64,000 bases of DNA from Clostridiales bacterium Firm_04 (lineage in GTDB: Bacteria > Bacillota > Clostridia > Oscillospirales > Ruminococcaceae), in assembly GCA_001603005.1 (NCBI GenBank), contig LVAJ01000014.1, positions 62,001-126,000 on the forward strand, read 5' to 3'. The notes below the pieces were generated by a model. It was not told where the DNA came from, did no database searches, and saw only the letters and a program-made list of their open reading frames with translations. Of this stretch, positions 1 through 7,998 are shown piece after piece; positions within the stretch are counted from its first letter, which is position 1; every line of letters starts with the position of its first letter. The translations under genes were made by a program, and so were the position numbers.

Positions 1-1
1 T

Positions 2-1645
2 GCGGCGGGTACTGATAATGCCCTGACCGATGCGAAGACCTATACCGAATTTGATCTCGAAGAAGCGGACAGTCAGTTCCCGCAGGCATGCATTGCGTCT
101 AAGGACGATCTGACGATCAACGGAACCGGTACGCTGACCGTCAGCGGCAATTACAACAACGGCATTCACTGCTCGGACGATCTGAAACTCGTCGGCGGCA
201 CGATTCAGGTCACGGCAGCCAATCACGGTATTCGCGGCAATGATTCCGTGCTGCTGCATGACGGTACACTGACCGTCACAGCCGGCGGCGACGGCATCAA
301 ATCCACGACCGCCGATCAGGACGGCAAGGGCGATATCCTGATCGAGGGCGGTACGGCGAAGATCACGGCGGAACAGGACGGCATCGACGCTGCTGCCTCT
401 CTGACCGTGACGGACGGCACGCTCGATATCACATCAGGCGGCGGTTCTGCCAATGCGCCTGCGCATGCAAATGATGATTTCGGCGGCTTTGGCGGCGGCT
501 TCGGCAGAGGCGGCAGGCAGGGCGGTTTCGGCAGAGAACAGGGCGATTTCAGCATGGATCCGCTTGCGAATTTCGCGCAGACCGCAGATCCTGCATCGGA
601 TGACACCGCCGTCAGCACAAAGGGCATCAAGGCGGAACGCACGCTGACTCTTTCCGGCGGAACGCTGACGATCGACGCGGCGGACGATGCCGTGCATGCA
701 AATGATTCGGTGACGATCTCCGGCGATACAGTTCTGAAAGCGTCTGCCGGCGATGACGGTATCCATGCGGAAACTGCTGTCACGATCGAGGGCGGCGAAA
801 CGGAGATCGCCAAATCCTATGAGGGCATTGAATCAGCGGAAATCAGTATCAAGGGCGGCACGGTGCATGTGAAGGCGGACGATGACGGGCTGAACGCTTC
901 TGACGGCAGCGGCGGCGGCATGGGCTTCAACCGGAACGGCTCCGGCGAGCTGAATATCAGCGGCGGCTATCTCTATGTCAATGCGGACGGTGACGGGCTC
1001 GATTCCAACGGCAATATCACGATGACAGGCGGGACGGTGATCGTCTGCGGCCCGACGAACAGCGGAAACGGTCCGCTCGATTCCGGCGATAACAATAACA
1101 AAATCACCGTAACAGGCGGCACGCTGATCGCAGTCGGCGCGACCGGCATGATGGAAACACCGGAAAGCAATTATCTTGCATCGGCATCGCTGAATGCGGC
1201 TGCCGGCACGCTCATTGCCGTGACAGACGATGACGGCAGGGTGCTCGCCGCGCTCAAAACGCCGAAGCAGGCGCAGGGCATTGTCGTCAGCGCGGACGGC
1301 ATGTCTGACGGCTATCATATCTACACCGGCGGAACCTATGACGGCACGCTCAATTCCGATGGCTTCGGCACCGGCGGCAGCTGGTCAGGCGGCACAGAGG
1401 TCGCAACCGGCAGCGGCGGCGGATTCGGCGGTATGGGCGGTCATGGCGGATTCGGCGGATTTGGCGGATTTGGCGGATTTGGCGGATTTGGCGGCATGAT
1501 GCCCCCTGACGGCATGGAACCGCCCGAAGGTATAACACCGCCCGAAGGATTTGAGAACATGACGCCCCCTGACGGTATGACGCCCCCTGACGGTTTCGGC
1601 AGAAAGGGCGGCAGAGACAGAACCGAAAGCAGCACAGATTCCTGA
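2..1645 (+). CDS. Cthe_2159-like carbohydrate-binding beta-helix protein (5' truncated by window edge)
   Basis: The reading frame is open from the first complete codon at base 2, so the N-terminus and any signal peptide lie outside the window. The visible 547 residues are built from short repeats of the form GGT-hydrophobic-x-(A/V)-x-x-(D/N)-G-I/L, with many DDGI/DGL turns, as in right-handed beta-helix proteins of the DUF4353 / Cthe_2159 family. That family binds cellulose and pectin-like acidic sugars. A Gly/Phe-rich insert lies near residues 158-180. The C-terminus has about five GGFGGF units, then several PPDG/PPEG motifs, and ends in a charged tail. Surface or cell-wall location is inferred from the family. 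Family assignment is fairly confident; the substrate is unknown. Confidence 0.75.
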   Translation, partial: AAGTDNALTDAKTYTEFDLEEADSQFPQACIASKDDLTINGTGTLTVSGNYNNGIHCSDDLKLVGGTIQVTAANHGIRGNDSVLLHDGTLTVTAGGDGIKSTTADQDGKGDILIEGGTAKITAEQDGIDAAASLTVTDGTLDITSGGGSANAPAHANDDFGGFGGGFGRGGRQGGFGREQGDFSMDPLANFAQTADPASDDTAVSTKGIKAERTLTLSGGTLTIDAADDAVHANDSVTISGDTVLKASAGDDGIHAETAVTIEGGETEIAKSYEGIESAEISIKGGTVHVKADDDGLNASDGSGGGMGFNRNGSGELNISGGYLYVNADGDGLDSNGNITMTGGTVIVCGPTNSGNGPLDSGDNNNKITVTGGTLIAVGATGMMETPESNYLASASLNAAAGTLIAVTDDDGRVLAALKTPKQAQGIVVSADGMSDGYHIYTGGTYDGTLNSDGFGTGGSWSGGTEVATGSGGGFGGMGGHGGFGGFGGFGGFGGFGGMMPPDGMEPPEGITPPEGFENMTPPDGMTPPDGFGRKGGRDRTESSTDS

Positions 1646-1651
1646 AAATGC

Positions 1652-1695
1652 GATGCAGGCGGCATCACAAAACAGTCGCCGTCTGCATCTTCTGA
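1652..1695 (+). terminator. Probable terminator of the carbohydrate-binding protein gene
   Basis: A 12-bp stem (1652-1663 with 1678-1689, one G-U pair) starts seven bases after the stop codon. The following run is only partly T-rich, so termination may be weak. Confidence 0.5.
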
Positions 1696-1714
1696 AAAAA
1701 ATTTGCAAAAGGGC

Positions 1715-1743
1715 TTGACAAGCGAAAAAAACTGTGCTATAAT
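1715..1743 (+). promoter_or_regulatory. SigA-type promoter of rplJL
   Basis: A perfect -35 TTGACA (1715-1720) and a perfect -10 TATAAT (1738-1743) are separated by 17 bp. Transcription would start near 1750 and give a leader of about 230 nt before rplJ. Confidence 0.9.
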
Positions 1744-1749
1744 AAACAG

Positions 1750-1979
1750 GCTTGAATGAAACAGACGAATCCCGTATTCCACAGACAGCCGGCAGCGAGC
1801 GGAAACGATCGCGGAAGTCCAGCCGAGGAGTGCCGGTCGTTCCGATTCGCATTGCGATGATAATGGAACTCCGCCTCTCCGCTTTTCGGGAGAGGCTTTT
1901 TTATCGGCAGTCAATCTGCCGGAATGCCTCCGTTCGCTGCGTTCCTTTGAGTGATTACACATGCGGAGGTGAAAATTTT
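1750..1979 (+). ncRNA. Ribosomal protein L10 leader with attenuator
   Basis: The transcribed leader between the promoter and rplJ has the position and organisation of the Firmicutes L10 leader, where the L10(L12)4 complex binds its own mRNA. It contains a strong intrinsic terminator: stem 1873-1880 with 1889-1896 and T run 1897-1902. This would stop transcription before the genes when L10 is in excess. The detailed fold was not computed. Confidence 0.75.
1873..1902 (+). terminator. Attenuator terminator inside the L10 leader
   Basis: An 8-bp GC-rich perfect stem (1873-1880 / 1889-1896) is followed by six T residues, about 80 bases upstream of the rplJ start codon. Confidence 0.85.
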
Positions 1980-2489
1980 ATGCCAAGTGAAAAGGTTTTG
2001 CAGGCAAAGCAGGCGAAGGTCGCTGCTCTGACCGAACAGCTCAAGAATGCTGCTGCTTGCGTGCTCGTGGACTACAAGGGCATCACCGTTGAGGATGATA
2101 CCAAGCTGCGCCGTGAGCTGCGTGAGGCAGGCGTTTCCTACTCTGTTCAGAAGAACACCCTGATCCGCCTTGCAATGCACGAACTCGGTTATGAGCAGTT
2201 CGACAGTGTGCTTGAGGGTACAACCGCAATCGCTACCTGTGAGAACGATCAGACCGCAGCTGCCAGAATCCTCGGTGATTTCGCTGAGAAGTCCGGCGGT
2301 AACTTCAGCCTGAAGGCAGGCTTCGTCGAAGGTCAGTTCTACGATGAGGCAGGCGTCAAGGCTCTGTCCAAGATCCCGTCCAAGGATATCCTGCTTGCAC
2401 AGCTCGTCGGTTCCCTTCAGGGTCCGATGCAGAAGCTCGCTGCAACGCTGCAGGCTCTCGTGGACAAGAAGAACGAGGAGGCTGCCTGA
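1980..2489 (+). CDS. rplJ: 50S ribosomal protein L10
   Basis: This 169-residue protein forms the base of the L7/L12 stalk on the large ribosomal subunit and represses its own operon. The N-terminal half has the family pattern of a helix followed by VLVDYKGITVEDDTKLRREL, and the C-terminus is the helix that binds L7/L12 dimers. The ATG at 1980 is chosen because GGAGGTG lies at 1965-1971. The frame is open further upstream, but that part lies in the leader and terminator region. rplL follows 54 bases later. Length is normal for the family. Confidence 0.97.
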   Translation: MPSEKVLQAKQAKVAALTEQLKNAAACVLVDYKGITVEDDTKLRRELREAGVSYSVQKNTLIRLAMHELGYEQFDSVLEGTTAIATCENDQTAAARILGDFAEKSGGNFSLKAGFVEGQFYDEAGVKALSKIPSKDILLAQLVGSLQGPMQKLAATLQALVDKKNEEAA

Positions 2490-2543
2490 TTTTACGGCTG
2501 CCTGAACCCCAAATCATTTTTATTTTTGTAAAGGAGAATTATC

Positions 2544-2918
2544 ATGGCTTCCGAAAAGACACTGAAGTTTATCGAAGATATCAAGACTCTCTCCGTTCTC
2601 GAGCTGGCTGAGCTGGTCGAGGCAATCCAGGAAGAGTTCGGCGTTACCGCTGTTGTCGCTGCTGCAGGTGCAGGCGCAGGTGCTGCTGCAGGCGCAGGCG
2701 AGGCAGAGAAGACCGAGTTCGATGTCGTTATGACATCCTTCGGCGATGCAAAGATGAATGTTATCAAGGCTGCAAAGGACATCCTCGGTCTTGGTCTGAA
2801 AGAGGCAAAGGCTGCTGTTGAGGGCCTTGGCACTCTGAAAGAGGCTGTGCCGAAGGCAGAAGCTGAGGAGATCAAGAAGAAGTTTGAAGAGGCTGGCGCT
2901 ACCATCGAGCTGAAGTAA
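2544..2918 (+). CDS. rplL: 50S ribosomal protein L7/L12
   Basis: This 124-residue stalk protein recruits translation GTPases to the ribosome. An N-terminal dimerisation domain (about 1-33) is followed by an Ala/Gly-rich flexible hinge (about 37-53). The C-terminal domain carries the conserved KTEFDVV and [12 protein letters not shown] segments. Start ATG at 2544 has AAGGAG at 2531-2536. Codon choice is strongly biased (GCT, AAG, GAG), as expected for a very highly expressed gene. It is co-transcribed with rplJ and ends at a strong terminator. Confidence 0.98.
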   Translation: MASEKTLKFIEDIKTLSVLELAELVEAIQEEFGVTAVVAAAGAGAGAAAGAGEAEKTEFDVVMTSFGDAKMNVIKAAKDILGLGLKEAKAAVEGLGTLKEAVPKAEAEEIKKKFEEAGATIELK

Positions 2919-2945
2919 TTCATCTTCATCCTTATGAAACAAAAA

Positions 2946-2977
2946 GGCTGCTTCCGTTTCGGAGGCAGCTTTTTTTG
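2946..2977 (+). terminator. rplJL operon terminator
   Basis: A 9-bp stem (2947-2955 / 2961-2969) with a GTTTC loop is followed by seven T residues, 28 bases after the rplL stop. Confidence 0.9.
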
Positions 2978-3055
2978 ATTTTTATGCAACCGGAGAGCAG
3001 GATTCGGGTAGTAGTATAACAGAAGCTTCTGTACCAACAGGAAAGGGGGAGACAC

Positions 3056-3613
3056 ATGGATGACCGTCAGATCATCTCGCTGTTTTTTCAGCGGGATGAG
3101 CAGGCATTGACCGAAACTGACCGGAAATATCACCGCTATTGCAGAAAGATTGCCGTGCAGATTTTGCAGGATCAGGAAGATGCCGATGAAGCGCTCAATG
3201 ACACATGGTTTGCGGCATGGAATAGCATTCCGCCGCATGAACCGGCGCATTTGCAGACATTTCTCGGCAGACTGACGCGCAATGTCTCGCTGAAAAAGCT
3301 GCGTGCGCATCATGCCAAAAAGCGCGGGGACGGCACGGCACAGGTCGTGCTGGACGAGGTCGCGGACTGGCTGCGCACGGAGCAGGATGTCGAGGCGGAT
3401 GCGGATGTGCATATGCTTGCGGAAGCGATCAATGCATTTCTGGATCGGATTCCGGAGACGGAACGGCAGGTTTTTGTGCGCCGGTACTGGTATTTTCAGT
3501 CGGTTGCAGAGATCGCGGCGTGCTTCGGATTCTCTGAAAGCAAGGTCAAATCCATGCTCTGCCGCATTCGGAAAAAGCTGTACGCAGCATTGAAAAAGGA
3601 GCATTTGTTATGA
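3056..3613 (+). CDS. ECF-type RNA polymerase sigma factor
   Basis: This 185-residue protein has the two-domain layout of extracytoplasmic-function sigma factors. Region 2 (about 20-85) contains the DADEALNDTWFAAW core-binding and -10 segment. Region 4 (about 125-180) is a helix-turn-helix including PETERQVFVRRYW and SESKVKSMLCRIRKKL. The ATG has AAAGGGGGAG just upstream. The stop codon overlaps the start of the next gene by 4 bp, so the two are translationally coupled. The partner is a DUF4179-like membrane protein, probably its regulator. The signal sensed is not evident. Confidence 0.88.
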   Translation: MDDRQIISLFFQRDEQALTETDRKYHRYCRKIAVQILQDQEDADEALNDTWFAAWNSIPPHEPAHLQTFLGRLTRNVSLKKLRAHHAKKRGDGTAQVVLDEVADWLRTEQDVEADADVHMLAEAINAFLDRIPETERQVFVRRYWYFQSVAEIAACFGFSESKVKSMLCRIRKKLYAALKKEHLL

Positions 3614-4611
3614 AAACGGATACATTTTTACAGGCGGTCGGGATGATCGACGACCGGTTTCTGGAGCTTTCTGCGCCGAAGCAGAAGATCCGGCATCGCA
3701 GGCGGATTGTTATGGTGATTGCAGCCGCAGCCGCGGCGGTCATGCTGCCGCTGCCGGTTCTGACCGCATTCGGCGTCGAGCCTGCATATGAATGCCTTTA
3801 CCGGATCGCGCCGCCGATCGCGCAGGGTTTTCATCCGGTACAGAGATCCTGCACGGATCAGGGCATTGAGATGACCGTGATCTCGGCGAACCGCGACGGC
3901 AGTTCAGCGGATTTTTACATTGCCATGCGCGATATAGAAGGGAAATATCCGGCAGGGGACTGGGATCTGTTCGACAGCGACCGTATCAACATCTGCAGGG
4001 ATATGGTCGGGACATGCTCGTTTTCGTCGTATGACAGCGAAACGCATACAGCGTATTTTGTCACGCATCTGGAGACAATGGACGGCAGCCCAATGCCGAA
4101 ACGCAAGGTCACATTTTCCGTCAGTTCACTGCTGGTCGGCAAAAACAAAACGGAACGCGTACTCGATGAGATCAGCCTGAACGATGTGCCCTATGAGCCG
4201 GAGACCATGCAGCGAACAGAACGACGCGGCGCGAGCAGCTGTGAACCGGACGATTCCCCGGATCCGGCGCAGTACCGGTTTCTGATTCCTGCGGAAGAAC
4301 CGCTCTGCACGCCTGCGCCCGGTGTCCGTGTCCGCGGGATCGGTTATCTGGACGGTGCGCTGCATATTCTGACGGAGTATGAGGATATTTCCAATACGGA
4401 CAATCACGGCTGGATCACACTGCGCGGCGGTTCGGATGAACGCAGCGTAATCAGTTTTTCGTTCTGGGATGATGCGCACAAAAATAACTTAGACGAGCAG
4501 ATCATTCCGGTCGCATACGATGCGCTGGAAGATTGCAGTCTGTACGGCGAATTTGTGACCGCGGAGCCCTGTCTGCACGGCGACTGGCAGGTGACATTTC
4601 CGCTGGAATAA
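3610..4611 (+). CDS. DUF4179-like membrane protein, probable anti-sigma partner
   Basis: A short cytoplasmic N-terminus (about 1-33, ending in a KIRHRRR basic cluster) precedes one membrane helix (about 34-57). A large extracytoplasmic domain follows, with the segment AYECLYRIAPPIAQGFHPV, which is typical of DUF4179 proteins. Such proteins are regularly encoded directly after ECF sigma factors, and here the ATG overlaps the sigma stop codon. Control of the sigma factor by the cytoplasmic segment is inferred. No zinc-binding anti-sigma motif is present, unlike the neighbouring minus-strand pair. 333 residues. Confidence 0.7.
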   Translation: MKTDTFLQAVGMIDDRFLELSAPKQKIRHRRRIVMVIAAAAAAVMLPLPVLTAFGVEPAYECLYRIAPPIAQGFHPVQRSCTDQGIEMTVISANRDGSSADFYIAMRDIEGKYPAGDWDLFDSDRINICRDMVGTCSFSSYDSETHTAYFVTHLETMDGSPMPKRKVTFSVSSLLVGKNKTERVLDEISLNDVPYEPETMQRTERRGASSCEPDDSPDPAQYRFLIPAEEPLCTPAPGVRVRGIGYLDGALHILTEYEDISNTDNHGWITLRGGSDERSVISFSFWDDAHKNNLDEQIIPVAYDALEDCSLYGEFVTAEPCLHGDWQVTFPLE

Positions 4612-4616
4612 TACAG

Positions 4617-4656
4617 AAAACGGGCTGTTTCCATTCCGGATTCAGCCCGTTTTTTC
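4617..4656. terminator. Bidirectional terminator between convergent sigma/anti-sigma operons
   Basis: An 8-bp perfect stem (4620-4627 / 4643-4650) is flanked by A residues on one side and T residues on the other, so it can serve both the plus-strand gene ending at 4611 and the minus-strand gene ending at 4663. Confidence 0.8.
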
Positions 4657-4662
4657 AGTCGG

Positions 4663-5403
4663 TTACGGCAGCTTTTCGCCGACGGTCAGGTGTGCGATCC
4701 CGTCCGGCGACGAATCTGCGAGCGCGGCAAGCTGTGCAACATCGTAGGTGAAAATGCCGTCCTTGCAGCGGATCGTTTCGGTGCTGCCGTCTACGAGCGG
4801 CGAGCCGCAGCTGCTGCGTGCCCAAAGGCTGCGATGCAGACTGTTCGGCAGGAACGTCGCGTAAAATGCATGCACTTTGAGCATGGCGCGATTATCAGGC
4901 GCATCCGTCTGCCGCGCATAGAACGTGTTGAAGCCGTCTGTGCGCCATGCAAGGCAGTCGCCATGATAGACGATCATCACAAATTCCTGCAAATCCCTGC
5001 CTCTGTCTTCTGTCATTGCCGCTTCTGCCTCTGCAAGCGTATCCGTCCGGCGCAGACCGCCGTCATGCGTGTAATACTGCCACATGGTACTGATTTCCAT
5101 ATGGATCCGGTCGGAGCGCAGCAGAAAGCCGTGTCCGCAGAAGATATAAAACAGGCAGATGAACCATGCGGAGACCGCTGCTGCCAACAGCGCATGCATT
5201 CTGCTGCGGCGCCGCATTGCCTTCATCGGATCAATGGTTTCCGGAACTGCAATCGGATCTGCCGCATGCTGATTTGCAGTCCGGTACAGTCCGGCGCAGT
5301 GTTCGCAATGTGCCAGATGCGCCTGAACATCCGCTGCGGTCTCCGCAGAGATCAGCTGCTCGGCATACAGCGGGAGCAGATCCTGCACAACATGACATTT
5401 CAT
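4663..5403 (-). CDS. Zinc-finger anti-sigma factor, membrane anchored
   Basis: The first 40 residues form a ZAS-type zinc-binding anti-sigma domain: Cys3 and the H29-x3-C33-x2-C36 signature. A basic stretch (RRRSRMH) leads into one membrane helix at about 70-92. An extracytoplasmic domain of about 150 residues follows with no recognised fold. The start ATG overlaps the stop codon of the upstream sigma gene by 4 bp, so this is the cognate anti-sigma factor by position and motif. It should hold the sigma factor at the membrane until an extracellular signal arrives. 246 residues. Confidence 0.82.
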   Translation of the reverse strand: MKCHVVQDLLPLYAEQLISAETAADVQAHLAHCEHCAGLYRTANQHAADPIAVPETIDPMKAMRRRSRMHALLAAAVSAWFICLFYIFCGHGFLLRSDRIHMEISTMWQYYTHDGGLRRTDTLAEAEAAMTEDRGRDLQEFVMIVYHGDCLAWRTDGFNTFYARQTDAPDNRAMLKVHAFYATFLPNSLHRSLWARSSCGSPLVDGSTETIRCKDGIFTYDVAQLAALADSSPDGIAHLTVGEKLP

Positions 5404-5888
5404 TTGTTGTCATCCCCCTTTTTCAGCTTTTGCTTGGCGCGGTAGCAGTTGACGCGTGCCCAGTTTTCCGACCGCCCGAAGATCTTGCCGATCGTGCGGA
5501 AGGAAAGTCCCGCCGCATCCCGCAGAAGAATCAGCTCTTTGTCCTGCTCCGGCAAATGATGCAGCCTTTGCAGGACTTCCACGGCAATCGCACGGGATTC
5601 CGATGCTTCATCGGGCGGGCGCGCCGGATCCGGCATCTGCGGATCGGCTTCTGCGGAAGGATGCAGCTTCCGGCGGCGCAGCTCCGCATGCCAGAGGTTT
5701 TTTGCGATCGCGCAGAGCCATGCATATACCGTGCAGTCACCGCGGAATCTGCCGAGCGAACGCATTGCCTGCAAAAAGGTTTCCTGCATCAGTTCTTCTG
5801 CGGTATCCGGCTCATTGCAGAGCGTCATCAGATACAGATAAACATTGTGTGCATGTTCGGTATAGAACTGTTCCGGATCAGCTTGCAT
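5400..5888 (-). CDS. ECF-type RNA polymerase sigma factor
   Basis: A 162-residue sigma-70-family protein. Region 2 (about 5-75) contains EPDTAEELMQETFLQAMRSL and VYAWLCAIAKNLWHAELRRR. Region 4 (about 105-155) contains HLPEQDKELILLRDAAGLSFRTIG-type helix-turn-helix sequence. The ATG at 5888 is chosen because AAAGGAG lies eight bases upstream on the minus strand; the frame is open further upstream but without a comparable site. It is coupled to the downstream zinc-finger anti-sigma gene by a 4-bp overlap. Sequence and partner type differ from the plus-strand sigma factor at 3.1 kb. Confidence 0.88.
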   Translation of the reverse strand: MQADPEQFYTEHAHNVYLYLMTLCNEPDTAEELMQETFLQAMRSLGRFRGDCTVYAWLCAIAKNLWHAELRRRKLHPSAEADPQMPDPARPPDEASESRAIAVEVLQRLHHLPEQDKELILLRDAAGLSFRTIGKIFGRSENWARVNCYRAKQKLKKGDDNK

Positions 5889-6130
5889 GCGGCAGTCTCC
5901 TTTCTGCGTGATATCTGTTAGTAGCATTGCAAGGCGTTTTGTTACAGCAAACCGGAAGATCCTGTATATCCGTTTTGTGGAGTTTAGTGTTTCAGTCTGT
6001 AGATAAAGCGATATCTCCGATGAATCAAAAATGAGGCACTGCGCCACCCCCGCTTAACGATCACTTGCGCTTTAGAGATCCTTTTTTATGACATAATAAA
6101 ACGATACATACTTTTAACAATTTTACAAAA

Positions 6131-6203
6131 GCGGGATTCCAAAGGGATACAATCCCTTTGGCAGGTTTGGGCGGAGCCCATTATAAATAATCGCGAAGCG
6201 ATC
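6131..6203. repeat. Cluster of three short palindromes in a non-coding gap
   Basis: The 372-base gap between 5888 and 6261 holds no gene. It contains three consecutive small hairpins: CCAAAGGGA (6139-6147) with TCCCTTTGG (6153-6161), TGGGC (6168-6172) with GCCCA (6176-6180), and ATCGC-GAA-GCGAT near 6190-6202. This layout resembles short intergenic palindromic repeats. No second copy is visible in the window. The rest of the gap would carry the sigma-gene promoter, which I could not define. Confidence 0.4.
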
Positions 6204-6260
6204 CCTTTTTCGGCAAGATGAAACGCCTGCATATCCGTTTTGGGGTATGCAGGCGTCTGG

Positions 6261-6656
6261 TTATGATGCAGATTTCCGGTCTTTCAGATAGGACAGCAGC
6301 GCAAACATTGCGAGCAATGCACCGGCGACCGGATAGCAGAGCAGAAGATCGCTTGTGCGTCCGCTGATGCGCAGGATGCCTGCCGTGATGCAGCCGACAG
6401 AACATGCAGCGACGCATGCATGGAGCAGGAATCGGGTTCGCTGCTGCGGCGGATGCGTGCCGGAGACTGAAAACAGCAGCAGCAGTCCGGCGATCAGCGG
6501 GGGCAGAAAGGCATAGAGCATGTAGTTGGAATAGACGCCGAAGCTGAAATGCTCATAGATCGCACCGAAGACAGCGAGAAACAGCGCTGCGCAGAAGCTG
6601 CCCGCCGCATGCCGCAGCAGGAGGGCGCGTTCGGGATCAGTAACCGATGTAAACAA
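6261..6656 (-). CDS. Small integral membrane protein of unknown function
   Basis: 131 residues with four predicted membrane helices (about 18-36, 46-64, 77-95 and 105-123) and a short basic C-terminus. I do not recognise the family. The start lies inside the 3' end of the upstream phosphodiester glycosidase gene (20-bp overlap), so the two are almost certainly one operon and may work together at the membrane. Confidence 0.6.
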   Translation of the reverse strand: MFTSVTDPERALLLRHAAGSFCAALFLAVFGAIYEHFSFGVYSNYMLYAFLPPLIAGLLLLFSVSGTHPPQQRTRFLLHACVAACSVGCITAGILRISGRTSDLLLCYPVAGALLAMFALLSYLKDRKSAS

Positions 6657-7866
6657 TGTCGCTCACGCTCCTTTCCTTGATCGAGTTGCCGCTGGTTGTG
6701 GGGTTATTGAGGATGCTGCCCTGAAAATACATGGTCGAGGAGCCGCCGCCGTCGAGGTTGTAGGCGGTCTGACAGCCGAGACTCTGCATGAAGTTCGCCA
6801 GCTCATTGAGCGACAGACCGTCACTTTCCGAGGTTCTGCCGTCCGATACGACAAACAGATAGTGTCCCGGTTCGATCATGCCGATCGCGGTGCGCGGATT
6901 GCTCGCCATTGCACGGGCGACCTCGGAGTTCTCATCGACTGCGATGCCGCCGTTTTCGATCAGACGCGGCCCGAACATGAAGCACTGCCATGCGCCCATG
7001 TCAAGCAGCTCCTGCGCGGAATACTCCGCACTGGTTGTGATGAAGAAGCTGCCGTCCGCCATGATGCAGAGAAAATCCGTTCCGTCGCGCGCCACATCGC
7101 GGTAGAGAATGCCGTTGCGGATGACATAGCCGCGGTTGTGTGCGCCGTAGAAGTCGCCGTTGACCGCGAAGATTGCGCCGTTTGCCGCTGCGGTCTCGGA
7201 CGTCTTTGCGGTGATATTCTTGCCGTAGGTATCATTCGCGAAGGCGGTTTTCAGATATTGCGGAGAGGAAAGCGTCACATCCGCGACATAGACCGCGGTA
7301 TCCAGAACATTGTATTCGCTGATCGCAATGGTGATGTTTTCGTCCTGATAATTGCGGTCATCGTTCAGATATTCCGGCTGCGGCGGTTCTGTCTCCGGCG
7401 GAACGGTTTCCGTTGGCGGGGGAGCGGTCGATGCAGACGCGGAAGACTGCGTGGATTTTGCGGTCTGCGAATTTTTTGCGGACTGCGTGTTCTGCGCATT
7501 TGCCTGCGTATTCGCAGCGGCATTGCCGTCGTTGTCCTGCGCAGAAGCGGTGCCGGCAGCGGCTGCGGTTTTTGCGCCGGAAACGCTCGTTGTGCCGGAG
7601 GCAGGTGCAGCGGTTTCAGACTGCTTCGCATCCGTGGTCTGCGCGGGGGACGATCCGTCTGCGGCAGATTCGCCGGTGACCGTTGTTTGCAGCGGGATGC
7701 CGGAGCCGACTGGTTCTTCTGCGGTCTGCTCCGCAAACAGTGAGAGGTTCATTCCGGATGCATTGCTCTGCTCGGCTTTTCCGAGGACAAAGGCATCCAG
7801 CACCACATACGCGGAAAAGGCAGTCAGCAGCGTACCGTAGACTGCGGCAAGAATTTTGTATTTCAT
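6637..7866 (-). CDS. Membrane-anchored phosphodiester glycosidase (NAGPA domain)
   Basis: A 409-residue protein with one N-terminal membrane anchor (about 7-28), a low-complexity Ala/Ser/Thr/Gln-rich linker (about 45-150) and a C-terminal NAGPA/DUF2233 domain (about 165-409). The domain carries the conserved NPRTAIG (about 324) and NLDGGGSSTM (about 368-378) motifs. The family removes GlcNAc from phosphodiester-linked glycans (the lysosomal uncovering enzyme); bacterial members occur in exopolysaccharide and cell-wall contexts. The long linker suggests the domain reaches into the wall. The substrate is not known. The next gene, a small membrane protein, overlaps its 3' end. Confidence 0.85.
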   Translation of the reverse strand: MKYKILAAVYGTLLTAFSAYVVLDAFVLGKAEQSNASGMNLSLFAEQTAEEPVGSGIPLQTTVTGESAADGSSPAQTTDAKQSETAAPASGTTSVSGAKTAAAAGTASAQDNDGNAAANTQANAQNTQSAKNSQTAKSTQSSASASTAPPPTETVPPETEPPQPEYLNDDRNYQDENITIAISEYNVLDTAVYVADVTLSSPQYLKTAFANDTYGKNITAKTSETAAANGAIFAVNGDFYGAHNRGYVIRNGILYRDVARDGTDFLCIMADGSFFITTSAEYSAQELLDMGAWQCFMFGPRLIENGGIAVDENSEVARAMASNPRTAIGMIEPGHYLFVVSDGRTSESDGLSLNELANFMQSLGCQTAYNLDGGGSSTMYFQGSILNNPTTSGNSIKERSVSDIVYIGY

Positions 7867-7998
7867 AGGATATGCACCGTCCTTTCATTGATCTTTTCTA
7901 TGATTATACTGTCATGATATCAAATGAAGCTTAAAAAAACCGCCGGAATGTGATCGTCTGGAAAAAACGGGATGATAACTGTGAAAAAAACGGACGGT

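Noticed and set aside
2492..3604. A 370-codon minus-strand frame across rplL and the sigma gene.
   Set aside because: It crosses the rplL terminator and two well-supported plus-strand genes.
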